Shown here: positions 26,806 to 34,868 of the stretch, piece after piece
Position numbering within the stretch: the stretch's first letter is position 1
Layout: each line of letters opens with the position of its first letter
Origin: Sphingobium sp. Ant17
Lineage (GTDB): Bacteria; Pseudomonadota; Alphaproteobacteria; Sphingomonadales; Sphingomonadaceae
Assembly: GCF_000588875.1 (NCBI RefSeq)
Contig: NZ_JEMV01000024.1
Location: forward strand, 1,860-42,125
Direction: 5' to 3'
DNA length: 40,266 nucleotides
Notes under the pieces: model-generated
The model's input: only the letters and a program-made list of their open reading frames with translations
Told to the model about the DNA's origin: nothing
Databases searched by the model: none
Program-made: the position numbers and the translations under genes

Positions 26806-27749
26806 TCAATCCTCCACCTTGAAGCCGGGACCGAAGAGTTCCTTCCAGACCCCATTGTCATTTTCAGCGGAAGCGAAGTTCGCAGTCTCCCACGCTTCCT
26901 GGGCCGCAGCGACGATCTCCTTGCGCTCAGCCTCCGAAATCCGGCTGGTCACATTGTTGAGGCTGTAGACCGGATCGAGGATCACGACCGGGTCCGAAAA
27001 TGACCCGAACGGTGCGGTGTTCTCAGGGAAGCTGATCTGGTCTTTGAGGCCCGATTGGGCGATATAGAGAAGGAAGTTGCGGAAGCGCTGCTCGACGCTG
27101 CCCGCCTTGCCCTGCGTTGCCAGAACATGCGCCATGATCAGTTCAATGGCGAAAGACTTGAGCGGCTTGATCTCCGCATAGTTGCGCCACTTCTTCGCCA
27201 TTCGGACCAGGGTGCGGAAATCGCCGTCCTGATTCTTGCGATCGCGAACGAACTGAATCTGGCACGCGCGCAGGTCTGGACCTTCGAGCCGTCATGGATG
27301 TCATACTGCCAGCCATAGCCTGCCCGCGTCGCATCTTCGATCACCGGCACGATGTCGACGCTGAGCCCCGAACCAACAAATTTCACCGTGGCGGCCTTGC
27401 GCTGAATCTCGAAATCCTCGACCGATTTGGTCGGATAAATCTTGATCAACAGATTGTAGATCGTGGCGCTGAGGCTATCGAGGGTTTCCTTGGTCACGTC
27501 GCGGCCAGTGATGTAGAACACCACGTCGACGTCTACCGGATCGGACGCCGTCTTGCGAAGAATCGTGTATTTCGCGAACGACCCCGCTTTCACGACCTTG
27601 GTGATCTTGATTTCGGTTTTGTCGCGGACACTCTTGCACAGCTCGGTGATCAGCCGATCAACCTGCGCGTGATACTCTTTCCGCTTATCCGCGGGCAAGC
27701 GCAGCACATTGCTGTCATAGTATCGCAATTCCGTGTTACTCAAAGCCAT
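26806..27749 (-). pseudogene. CD-NTase (CBASS cyclase), single-base frameshift
   Basis: Restoring one base near 27264-27268 gives a 314-residue cGAS/DncV-like nucleotidyltransferase. Active site: GS in KAGSFAKYT (56-57), DVDVD with D73 and D75, and third Asp in GLSVDIVPV (D132). The second half (AKKWRNYAEIKPLKSFAIEL onward) is the helical domain of the family. The N-terminus and HORMA/TRIP13 partners point to clade C or D, which make cyclic trinucleotides in studied cases; product here unknown. The start is ATG 27747-27749, with AAAGGG upstream. As written the protein ends in a wrong frame soon after QTCARA, keeping the catalytic Asp residues but losing the helical domain. Confidence 0.88.
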
Positions 27750-27762
27750 CGCCCCACCCTTT

Positions 27763-27893
27763 CCGGTTTGCATTCTCAACCGGAATGGGACCGGCCCCTT
27801 GCAACACGCTCCGGTTTACAGAAATCCGGGTTAGCGCAGCATTAAGCCTAATCTGGGTGCTGTTTACCGCTTTTCAAGAGGTTTTGGTTTACA
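27763..27893. promoter_or_regulatory. shared control region with three YYGGTTTRCA motifs
   Basis: Between the divergent CD-NTase and XRE-ImmA genes the motif appears three times in one direction: CCGGTTTGCA (27763-27772), CCGGTTTACA (27811-27820) and TTGGTTTACA (27884-27893). The first also forms an inverted repeat CCGGTT-N9-AACCGG (27763-27783). A further GTTTAC is at 27862-27867. These are good operator candidates for the XRE protein, one near each start. TTTACA at 27888-27893 could serve as the -35 of the XRE gene. Confidence 0.55.
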
Positions 27894-27953
27894 AAAGTGT
27901 TCCTATATCGCATTTATGGAAACCGACCTGTTGCGGTCGTCAAGGAGGCCATC

Positions 27954-29018
27954 ATGATCGGAAACAAGCTAAAGGTCGCGAGGTCGGCATCCGGCATGTC
28001 GCTACGGGCGCTTGCCGATGCCATGGGCAGCATCGTCTCCGCTCAGGCCGTCGGCAAGTATGAACGCAACGAAGATATGCCGAGTTCTCGCGTACTGATC
28101 GCCCTTGCGAAAGCGCTCTCTGTCTCCGAGGAATATCTACTGAACGAGGACGAGCTGTCGCTGGAAGGCGTGGATTTTCGTAAGAAGGTCGGCACGTCGT
28201 CCCGTGAGGAAGCCACGCTCGAAGCGCGCGCCATTCACATGCTTGAACGCTATCTCGCGGTCGAGGACATGCTCCAGATGCGCAGCGTCGAATGGGAACA
28301 GCCGCGAAGCGCGCCGCATCCCGTGTCAGATATTCGGGATGCGGAAGATGCGGCCCGTTCCGTTCGGGACGATTGGGGGCTGGGTAACGACCCCATCCCG
28401 CAACTCGCGGAGCTGCTCGAAGAGCGCGGCATCAAGGTGCTCTCACTCGATCTTGATGATGTGGACGGGCTTGCCGCCAAGGTCCGGCGCAAGGGCAGCG
28501 ATGCGGCGCGCGTCATTGTCATCAAGCAGAGCTCCTGGTCGGAACGCAAGCGCTTCAATCTGGCGCATGAGCTTGGTCATATGGTCATCGCTCCCTCTGG
28601 CGGTGTCGACGAGGAGAAGGCCGCACATCGCTTCGCTGGCGCGTTTCTGATGCCGGCGGACGTGCTCCGTGCCGAAGTGGGCGCCCATCGATCCTCGATC
28701 AGCATCGGCGAACTGGTGGCGCTCAAGCGACTGTTCGGTGTCAGCATCCAGGCCCTGGCGTATCGCTGCAAGGATCTTGGCATCATCAACCAGGCGGCCT
28801 GCGCCCGTCTGTTCAAGGTTTTTGCGGAGCGTGGCTGGCGGACCTCACCATTCGAGGAACCGGAAAGCATGAAGCCGGAACTGGAAGAACCTCGTCGTTT
28901 CGAGCGCCTATGCTTTCGGGCCTTGGCCGAAGGCGTGATCGGAGAGTCGCGGGCCGCCGAGCTACTCGGCATTTCCGTGCGCGAACTCGATCGACGACTG
29001 GATCAGGTGGCGGCCTGA
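27954..29018 (+). CDS. XRE repressor fused to ImmA/IrrE metallopeptidase (CapH-CapP-like)
   Basis: 354 residues. Residues 1-65 form an XRE-type HTH (IGNKLKVARSASGMSLRALA). The middle and C-terminal part is a COG2856/ImmA-IrrE zinc peptidase with HELGH in FNLAHELGHMV and the downstream HRFAGAFLMP block. A helical tail ends ISVRELDRRLDQVAA. Such fusions act as repressors relieved by proteolysis, or as antitoxins beside PIN proteins. Start ATG 27954 has AAGGAGG at 27942-27948. It is divergent from the CBASS operon, as are the separate CapH (HTH) and CapP (peptidase) genes that derepress some CBASS systems after DNA damage. Three bases downstream is a PIN gene, so an antitoxin role is the rival reading. 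Confidence 0.88.
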   Translation: MIGNKLKVARSASGMSLRALADAMGSIVSAQAVGKYERNEDMPSSRVLIALAKALSVSEEYLLNEDELSLEGVDFRKKVGTSSREEATLEARAIHMLERYLAVEDMLQMRSVEWEQPRSAPHPVSDIRDAEDAARSVRDDWGLGNDPIPQLAELLEERGIKVLSLDLDDVDGLAAKVRRKGSDAARVIVIKQSSWSERKRFNLAHELGHMVIAPSGGVDEEKAAHRFAGAFLMPADVLRAEVGAHRSSISIGELVALKRLFGVSIQALAYRCKDLGIINQAACARLFKVFAERGWRTSPFEEPESMKPELEEPRRFERLCFRALAEGVIGESRAAELLGISVRELDRRLDQVAA

Positions 29019-29021
29019 TCC

Positions 29022-29645
29022 GTGACGGTTCTGGTTTCCGACACTTCGGTCATCATCGACCTCGAACGGGCGGACCTTCTCGATGAGATGTTCCTGCTGC
29101 CGTTTGAGTTCGCGGTGCCTGATCTCCTTTACATCCGCGAACTGGAAGGGGAACTCGGAGACAGGCTGATGGCGCTCGGGCTGCGCGTCGAGGAACTTAC
29201 AGTTTCCGAACTGCGGCGCGCGACCGGCGTCATATCGATCCGTCCCTATCGGTCGCGTCATCCGGGTCCGACAGCAATGGCGATGGTATGTCATACTGGC
29301 CCGGATATTCGAACATTCCGGCCGTGTGCCGGGCCACCTATCTCGACTGGCTGGCCGGTGGCCGCCGCGATGCGACCGTCAATCCCGGCTATATGTTCCT
29401 CTTCTTCTACGGCCTGGAGCGCCGCTTTCTGGTCGACCAGCCACCAGAAGACGAAAAACGGGAGATCGTTGCCGAGGTGGAGCGTCTCAAGGCCGTCTTT
29501 GCCCAGAACTATTCGGTGCAGAGATATCTTGGCGAGTTTCTGGACATTGCCCGCATCATGGCGATGGGCGGGCTGTCGTTGGATGATCCGGCACTCAAGC
29601 AGTCCATCCTCGACAATCGCAGCTGGGAGCTGCCCTTTTCCCTGA
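29022..29645 (+). pseudogene. PIN-domain toxin gene, truncated by deletion
   Basis: The GTG start lies 3 bases after the XRE-ImmA stop. The first ~65 residues are a PIN N-terminus: LVSDTSVIIDLERADLL with the first catalytic Asp, then FAVPDLLYIRELEGELGDRL. After about SELRRA (near 29219) the frame loses family similarity, while another frame becomes the TerB_N protein. The remaining PIN catalytic residues are missing, so no active ribonuclease can form. Translation would continue as unrelated residues to 29645. Confidence 0.7.
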
Positions 29646-31207
29646 AATTTGCGCTCGGGGGAATGATTGCCGAAGGGAAGGCGTTCGATGCGGAATGGCT
29701 GCATCTTTGGCTGATGTGCCATCCAGAGCGCCGCCTTCGCACGCCGGCTGAACGCTGCAGCGAAGAGTTCAAGGCGCTCTTCAGATTGAAGTTCAACGCA
29801 CTCTATCCCGATGGCCTGAAGGTGCGAACGCCGCGCAAGCAGCTCGCGATGAACTACCGCGCCGCGTCGAGCGAATTCAGTTGTTCTGTCAATCTCACAG
29901 CGGGCGAAGGCAAAGACATCGCAGTCCCCGACGTCTCCGATCTTCGCTCGCCCATCCAGAAAGCGCAGAAGATTGCGGATGAGGCGATGGATGAGCTCGA
30001 TAAGTTCAGCCGCTACCTTGGGCGCAATGCGGACGGCAGGGGATCGATTGAGGCACAGGCGCTGCTTCCTGCCCGATTGTGGGGATTGTTCCCTTCCGCA
30101 GAGTTGGAAGGCCTCAGGGAATGGGCGCGTGAGCGAGTGGCAGCTGGCGGTCTCGTCCCGGCGCTCGAGGTGGTTTCTCGTCTGGAGGGCAGTTCTCCCG
30201 AGAAGCTTGGCAAACGCCAGTTAACCGGCGCGGCCGATGCGCTCGCCCGCATCGGCTTCGGCATGGCGCCCGATCCGAGATTCTCGCTGCGCGCGCCCAG
30301 GATCGACGAACCGGTCGTGATGTTCGATCTCGGCGAGACGGTCGAGCAACTCGAAACAGTCTCGCCTGCCTATCGTGCGGCCTTGTTCGAACTGGCGTTG
30401 GCGACCTTCGTTGCACATTCGGACAGCAAGATCGTCGAAGCGGAACGCCGAGCATTGCGCGATAAGGTCGAAGCGATCAGCGGCATCGGCGATCCCGAGA
30501 GAAAGCGTCTCCATGCCAATCTGACTTGGTATCTGGAGGTTGCTCCTGACATGTCGTGGCTGCGCAGCAGATTGAAGGAAGTGGATGCCGAGCACCATCT
30601 CACGCTGCGTGCGGCGGTTGTCGTGATTGCCCATGCCGATAGCATCATCCGATCCGAGGAGGTCGCTTGCATCGAGAAGATCTACAAGGCGTTGGGGATC
30701 GATGCTGGCCTCGTATATGCAGATCTTCATGCTGGCGATGCCCCCGATGGACCGGTACGGGTCAGGGCAGCCGAACCGGAGGCGCCAGGCGAACGAATTC
30801 CTGCCGAACCTCAATCAAGGGGCGGTGCGCTCAATGCGGCGCGCATCGCTGCGATCCGCAGCGATACCGAGCGCGTTTCGAATGTCCTGGGCGAGATATT
30901 CGCAGCAGACGACGATGCGGGCGACGGGGCGCCGCGCGAACATGCGCTTCCAACGGCATTGCCAGGCCTCGACAGCAAACATGCGGATCTGGTGACACTT
31001 CTCATCCAGCGCGACCATTGGACGCTGCGAGGCTTCGCTGACATCGCCGGAGAACAGGGCCTGCTGCCGTCCGGCGCTCTGGAAGCTATCAATGAGTGGG
31101 CCTTCCAGAAGTTCGAAGAAGCGTTGCTTGACGAATATGATGGCTATGACGTGTCGCCGGATATCGCGGGAGCGTTGCGGGCCGAAATGGCGAAGGAGGA
31201 TAGTTGA
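29288..31207 (+). CDS. TerB_N / TerB / TerB_C multidomain protein, N-terminally truncated
   Basis: 639 residues from ATG 29288. TerB_N region: MSYWPGYSNIPAVCRATYLDWL, YMFLFFYGLERRFLVD. A TerB-like helical domain at about 360-480 contains AHSDSKIVEAERRALRDK and AHADSIIRSEEVACIEKIY, acidic metal-binding-like repeats. A TerB_C-like end is near 560-630. The same frame runs upstream to about 29222 (RRHIDPSLSVASSGSDSNGDG), which is normal TerB_N sequence, but without a start codon; the usual first part of the domain is missing. Its stop shares a base with the BrxD-like start. TerB proteins are linked to stress and phage defence, not only tellurite. It probably scaffolds the ATPase and helicase that follow. 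Confidence 0.8.
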   Translation: MSYWPGYSNIPAVCRATYLDWLAGGRRDATVNPGYMFLFFYGLERRFLVDQPPEDEKREIVAEVERLKAVFAQNYSVQRYLGEFLDIARIMAMGGLSLDDPALKQSILDNRSWELPFSLKFALGGMIAEGKAFDAEWLHLWLMCHPERRLRTPAERCSEEFKALFRLKFNALYPDGLKVRTPRKQLAMNYRAASSEFSCSVNLTAGEGKDIAVPDVSDLRSPIQKAQKIADEAMDELDKFSRYLGRNADGRGSIEAQALLPARLWGLFPSAELEGLREWARERVAAGGLVPALEVVSRLEGSSPEKLGKRQLTGAADALARIGFGMAPDPRFSLRAPRIDEPVVMFDLGETVEQLETVSPAYRAALFELALATFVAHSDSKIVEAERRALRDKVEAISGIGDPERKRLHANLTWYLEVAPDMSWLRSRLKEVDAEHHLTLRAAVVVIAHADSIIRSEEVACIEKIYKALGIDAGLVYADLHAGDAPDGPVRVRAAEPEAPGERIPAEPQSRGGALNAARIAAIRSDTERVSNVLGEIFAADDDAGDGAPREHALPTALPGLDSKHADLVTLLIQRDHWTLRGFADIAGEQGLLPSGALEAINEWAFQKFEEALLDEYDGYDVSPDIAGALRAEMAKEDS

Positions 31208-32511
31208 TGTCGAAATTGAAGCCGCGCGAGCGTGATGCGATCGTTCAGGCATTGCGCGCGGGCGTGGTTCCGAAGCTGGGGCTTCGTCACATTCAGGTCG
31301 GTCGCGCTCGTGAGATTGAGGAACTCGTCAAGGATATGGACCGGATCGCCGACGGAGGTTCCGCGATCCGGTTCATCATTGGCGAATATGGGTCGGGCAA
31401 GACCTTCTTCATGAATCTCATACGCCTTGTGGCGCTGGAAAAGGGGCTGGTCGTGATGTTTGCCGATCTGGCTCCTGACCGGAGGATCCATGCCACAGGC
31501 GGCCAGGCGCGGGGCCTGTATGCCGAAATGGCGCGGAATCTCGCGACGAGAACCAAGCCGGATGGCGGCGCGCTTACCAATGTCGTCGAGCGTTTCGTCA
31601 GCCAGGCCCAGCACGATGCCGAGGCGAAAGACCAGCCGACGGTAGACATCATTCGCCAGCGCCTGGCCCATTTTGAGGAACTGACCGGAGGCTTCGACTT
31701 CGCGCAGGTCATACGCCGCTATTGGGAAGGGCAAGAAACAGGTGACGAAGAACTCAAGTCGGCCGCGATCCGCTGGCTGCGCGGGGAATTCGCCACCAGA
31801 ACCGACGCGCGCAAGGCTCTTGGGGTTCGCACGATCGTCGATGACGCCAGCGTCTACGACCAGCTGAAGCTGATGTCGGCGTTTGTTTGCGAAGCGGGTT
31901 ATAAGGGGCTGCTCGTTGGTCTCGACGAGATGGTCAACCTCTACAAATTGACCTCATCGCAGGCACGCAACGCCAATTACGAGCAGATCCTGCGCATTTT
32001 GAATGACGTCCTGCAGGGTAGTGCGGAAAATCTCGGTTTCCTCATGGGCGGAACGCCCGAATTCCTGATGAACACCCGCCGTGGACTCTACAGCTATGAA
32101 GCGTTGCAATCGCGTCTGGCCGAGAACAGCTTCGCCCGCGAGGGTCTCGTGGACCTCTCCGGCCCCGTCATTCGCCTTGCGAGCCTGACGCCTGAAGATC
32201 TGTTCGTGCTGCTAGCCAATATCCGCGCCGTTATGCAGTGCGAAGGCGCGTGTCTGCCGGATGATGCCCTGGAGGCGTTTATGGTCCATTGCTCGGACAG
32301 GATCGGCGAGGCCTATTTCCGGACACCACGCAACACCGTTACCGCCTTTGTGAACCTCCTCGCGGTTCTCGAGCAAAACCCCGGTGTTGAATGGTCCGAT
32401 CTCATCGGCACGCTCGACGTCACCCAGGATGATGGTGACGATATGAGCGATGTCGATGAGACTGTCGGCGCGGCTCCAGCGGCGGATGAGCTTGCCAGCT
32501 TCCGGCTGTGA
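31207..32511 (+). CDS. BrxD-like ATP-binding protein (DUF2791)
   Basis: 434-residue P-loop ATPase. Walker A FIIGEYGSGKTFFMN is at about 58-72; Walker B-like LLVGLDEMVNLYKL is near 235. The RAREIEEL segment before the P-loop is typical of the BREX BrxD (DUF2791) family. It likely uses ATP to load or control the helicase encoded next. The start ATG 31207 has AAGGAGG just upstream (about 31193-31199) and shares a base with the TerB_N stop; its 3' end overlaps the helicase start by four bases. The frame is intact. No pglX methylase, pglZ or brxC gene is near, so this is not a standard BREX locus. Confidence 0.85.
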   Translation: MSKLKPRERDAIVQALRAGVVPKLGLRHIQVGRAREIEELVKDMDRIADGGSAIRFIIGEYGSGKTFFMNLIRLVALEKGLVVMFADLAPDRRIHATGGQARGLYAEMARNLATRTKPDGGALTNVVERFVSQAQHDAEAKDQPTVDIIRQRLAHFEELTGGFDFAQVIRRYWEGQETGDEELKSAAIRWLRGEFATRTDARKALGVRTIVDDASVYDQLKLMSAFVCEAGYKGLLVGLDEMVNLYKLTSSQARNANYEQILRILNDVLQGSAENLGFLMGGTPEFLMNTRRGLYSYEALQSRLAENSFAREGLVDLSGPVIRLASLTPEDLFVLLANIRAVMQCEGACLPDDALEAFMVHCSDRIGEAYFRTPRNTVTAFVNLLAVLEQNPGVEWSDLIGTLDVTQDDGDDMSDVDETVGAAPAADELASFRL

Positions 32512-34676
32512 GCACCGCCTTCGACAAGCTTGCCAGACCGATCCAGAAGTGGATTCGCGAGCAGGACTGGCGTGAACTGCGCGATATCCAAGCACGCGCA
32601 ACGCACGTGCTCATGGACAGTGACGCTGACCTCATCGTTGCCGCCAGCACGGCAGGCGGAAAGACCGAGGCCGCGTTTCTTCCGCTGCTTTCTCAAGTGT
32701 TCAATGATCCATCCGAACTCTCTGGCTTTGACATTCTCTATGTCGCACCGTTGAAGGCGCTCATCACTGATCAAGCGCGGCGGCTGGACGATGTCTGCCG
32801 CGAGACCGAACTACCGGTCATCCCCTGGCACGGCGACGTACCATCTTCGGTCAAAGCCCGTGCCCTTAGGCATCCCAGAGGCGTACTGCTGATCACGCCG
32901 GAATCGCTCGAAGCCCTCTTCATTCGCCGAGGACTGGAGATACCGCGACTGTTCGGCGCGACACGAGCGGTGATCCTTGACGAACTGCATTCCGTGCTCG
33001 ACAGTGAGCGCGGCATTCAGATGCGCTCGCTGCTCGCGCGCCTCGAGCAGTCACTAAACCGCCCGATCCGCCGTGTCGGTCTCTCGGCTACGCTCGGGGA
33101 CATGGAACTGGCAAAGGCCTATCTCCGCCCAGACAATCCCGAGAACGTCGAGACAGTGATCGCCACAAGCGGTTCGGCGGAGCTGCAACTCCAGTTGCGC
33201 GGCTATGTGGCCGGGGACAAGGATGACGATGCACCATCGGCAACCGACGCCATTTCCCTTCATCTCTTCGGACATCTCAGGGGCAGTGACAATCTGGTGT
33301 TTGCAGGCGCGCGCCAGACAGTCGAAATCTATTCGGATCGATTGCGGACCTTGTGCGAGAAGGAGCATCTGCCGCAGGAATTCTACCCCCATCATGCGAG
33401 CCTATCCCGCGACCATCGCGATTTCGTGGAACGGCGGCTGAAGGATGGCAATGCGCCAACCACGGCGATCTGCACTTCGACGCTTGAACTCGGTATCGAC
33501 ATCGGTGATGTGACCTGTGTCGGGCAAATCGGCGCCCCTTTCAGCGTGGCCTCGCTCCGGCAGAGGCTGGGCCGGTCAGGGCGACGCCCGGGCAAGCCTG
33601 CCATTCTCAGGCAATATGTCGTCGAGGCAAAGCTGACCCCGACGAGCAACTTTTCCGACCGATTGCGCCTTGGCCTGGTGCGGGCCACTGCGATGATCGA
33701 ACTGCTGCTGGAAGGCTGGTGCGAGCCGCCACAGCGCGGCGCGCTGCACCTCTCGACGCTTGTCCATCAGATTCTGTCGGTGATCGCGGAGCGCGGCGGC
33801 GTTCGCGCACAACAGCTTTACGGAATGCTGTGCCAGAAGGGACCGTTTCGACAGGTCGACACCCAACTCTTTCTCGATGTCCTGCGGGCGCTCGGCCAGC
33901 CTGAAACAGCGCTGATCGAGCAGGCCGACGATGGCTTGCTGCTCCTCGGCGCAAAGGGCGAGAGGCTGGTCGAGCATTACAGCTTCTATGCGGTCTTCCA
34001 GACGCCCGAGGAGTACCGCCTGATATCCGGGGGGAAGGAGCTTGGCACCTTGCCAATCGACAATCTGATAACTCCGGGAATGCTGCTCATCTTCTCAGGA
34101 CGCCGCTGGCTGATCCTGGAGGTCCTCGACCGAGACCGCATCATCATGGTTTCACCGGCCAAAGCCGGGGTCCCCCCGCTTTTCGGGGGGGACCCGGGGA
34201 ATATCCATGACCGGGTGATCGAAAGAATGTTCGATATACTCGAGAGCCGCCACCGCCCGATTTACATGGATGCAACAGCGCTGGAATTACTTGAGGAAGC
34301 TCAATGTCAATACGCCCACCTGTGCTTCGACCCTGGTCGCATTGCGCATCTTGGCGACAAGGCCGCAGTCCTCGCCACGAAAACAGGCTCGGTTCGTACC
34401 ACAACGCTGGCCCTTGCCCTGCGCGCTAGCGGATTTACGATTCAGACACACGATGGCTTACTTGAAGTCTTTGGAAACGACGAAACGCCTCCGCTCATCG
34501 AGGCGCTTTCAGCAATGGCGAGCGGCAAGCCTTTAGATCTGTTCGGCCATTCGCCGAACCTGCTATTTGAGAAGTTCCATCCCCACCTTACCGAAGGGTT
34601 GCTGCAGAAAGATGCGCTTTCAGCGCGGTTAGACCCTGACGGATTGGCTGAACTTTCCCGCTCAATCCTGAGGTGA
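32508..34676 (+). CDS. Lhr/BrxHI-like DEAD/DEAH helicase
   Basis: 722-residue superfamily 2 helicase. Motif I ASTAGGKTEAAF, Ia VAPLKALI, II VILDELHSVLDSERG (DELH), III GLSATLG, IV-V region TSTLELGIDIGDV and motif VI RQRLGRSGRRPG are all present. The long C-terminal part resembles Lhr-type helicases and BrxHI of type 2 BREX. The GTG start overlaps the ATPase stop (GTGA). With the TerB_N protein and BrxD-like ATPase it forms a coupled three-gene cassette probably acting on invading DNA or on repair intermediates. The frame is intact. A strong hairpin lies within the coding sequence at 34168-34195. Confidence 0.87.
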   Translation: MSTAFDKLARPIQKWIREQDWRELRDIQARATHVLMDSDADLIVAASTAGGKTEAAFLPLLSQVFNDPSELSGFDILYVAPLKALITDQARRLDDVCRETELPVIPWHGDVPSSVKARALRHPRGVLLITPESLEALFIRRGLEIPRLFGATRAVILDELHSVLDSERGIQMRSLLARLEQSLNRPIRRVGLSATLGDMELAKAYLRPDNPENVETVIATSGSAELQLQLRGYVAGDKDDDAPSATDAISLHLFGHLRGSDNLVFAGARQTVEIYSDRLRTLCEKEHLPQEFYPHHASLSRDHRDFVERRLKDGNAPTTAICTSTLELGIDIGDVTCVGQIGAPFSVASLRQRLGRSGRRPGKPAILRQYVVEAKLTPTSNFSDRLRLGLVRATAMIELLLEGWCEPPQRGALHLSTLVHQILSVIAERGGVRAQQLYGMLCQKGPFRQVDTQLFLDVLRALGQPETALIEQADDGLLLLGAKGERLVEHYSFYAVFQTPEEYRLISGGKELGTLPIDNLITPGMLLIFSGRRWLILEVLDRDRIIMVSPAKAGVPPLFGGDPGNIHDRVIERMFDILESRHRPIYMDATALELLEEAQCQYAHLCFDPGRIAHLGDKAAVLATKTGSVRTTTLALALRASGFTIQTHDGLLEVFGNDETPPLIEALSAMASGKPLDLFGHSPNLLFEKFHPHLTEGLLQKDALSARLDPDGLAELSRSILR
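34168..34195. repeat. perfect 10-bp GC hairpin inside the helicase gene
   Basis: GGGTCCCCCC (34168-34177) pairs perfectly with GGGGGGACCC (34186-34195) across an 8-base loop. It codes for VPPLFGGDP, so it may be chance from protein sequence. A hairpin this GC-rich would be stable in mRNA and is a likely trouble spot for sequencing. Confidence 0.6.
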
Positions 34677-34868
34677 ACGAAAGGCCGCTATCAGGGATCG
34701 TGTTCTAGCGGATTGAATGGCGGCTTTGTTGGCGGCAGCGGCGATCGGTATTTCCAAGCCGGAATGTCCGTTATCCCATTATCAGTGCTCGGAACCTGAC
34801 TGTCGCGAATGTCCCATCCTTGGTCATTCCGCTGTAGAATTCTTTGCGCAGATAACAGTCTAAGAGCG

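Noticed and set aside
29288..31207. Calling the TerB_N protein a tellurite resistance determinant
   Set aside because: No ter operon is present; the neighbours are a BrxD-like ATPase and a helicase.
31207..34676. A BREX system
   Set aside because: Only BrxD- and BrxHI-like genes are present; methylase, PglZ phosphatase and other core genes are absent from the window.
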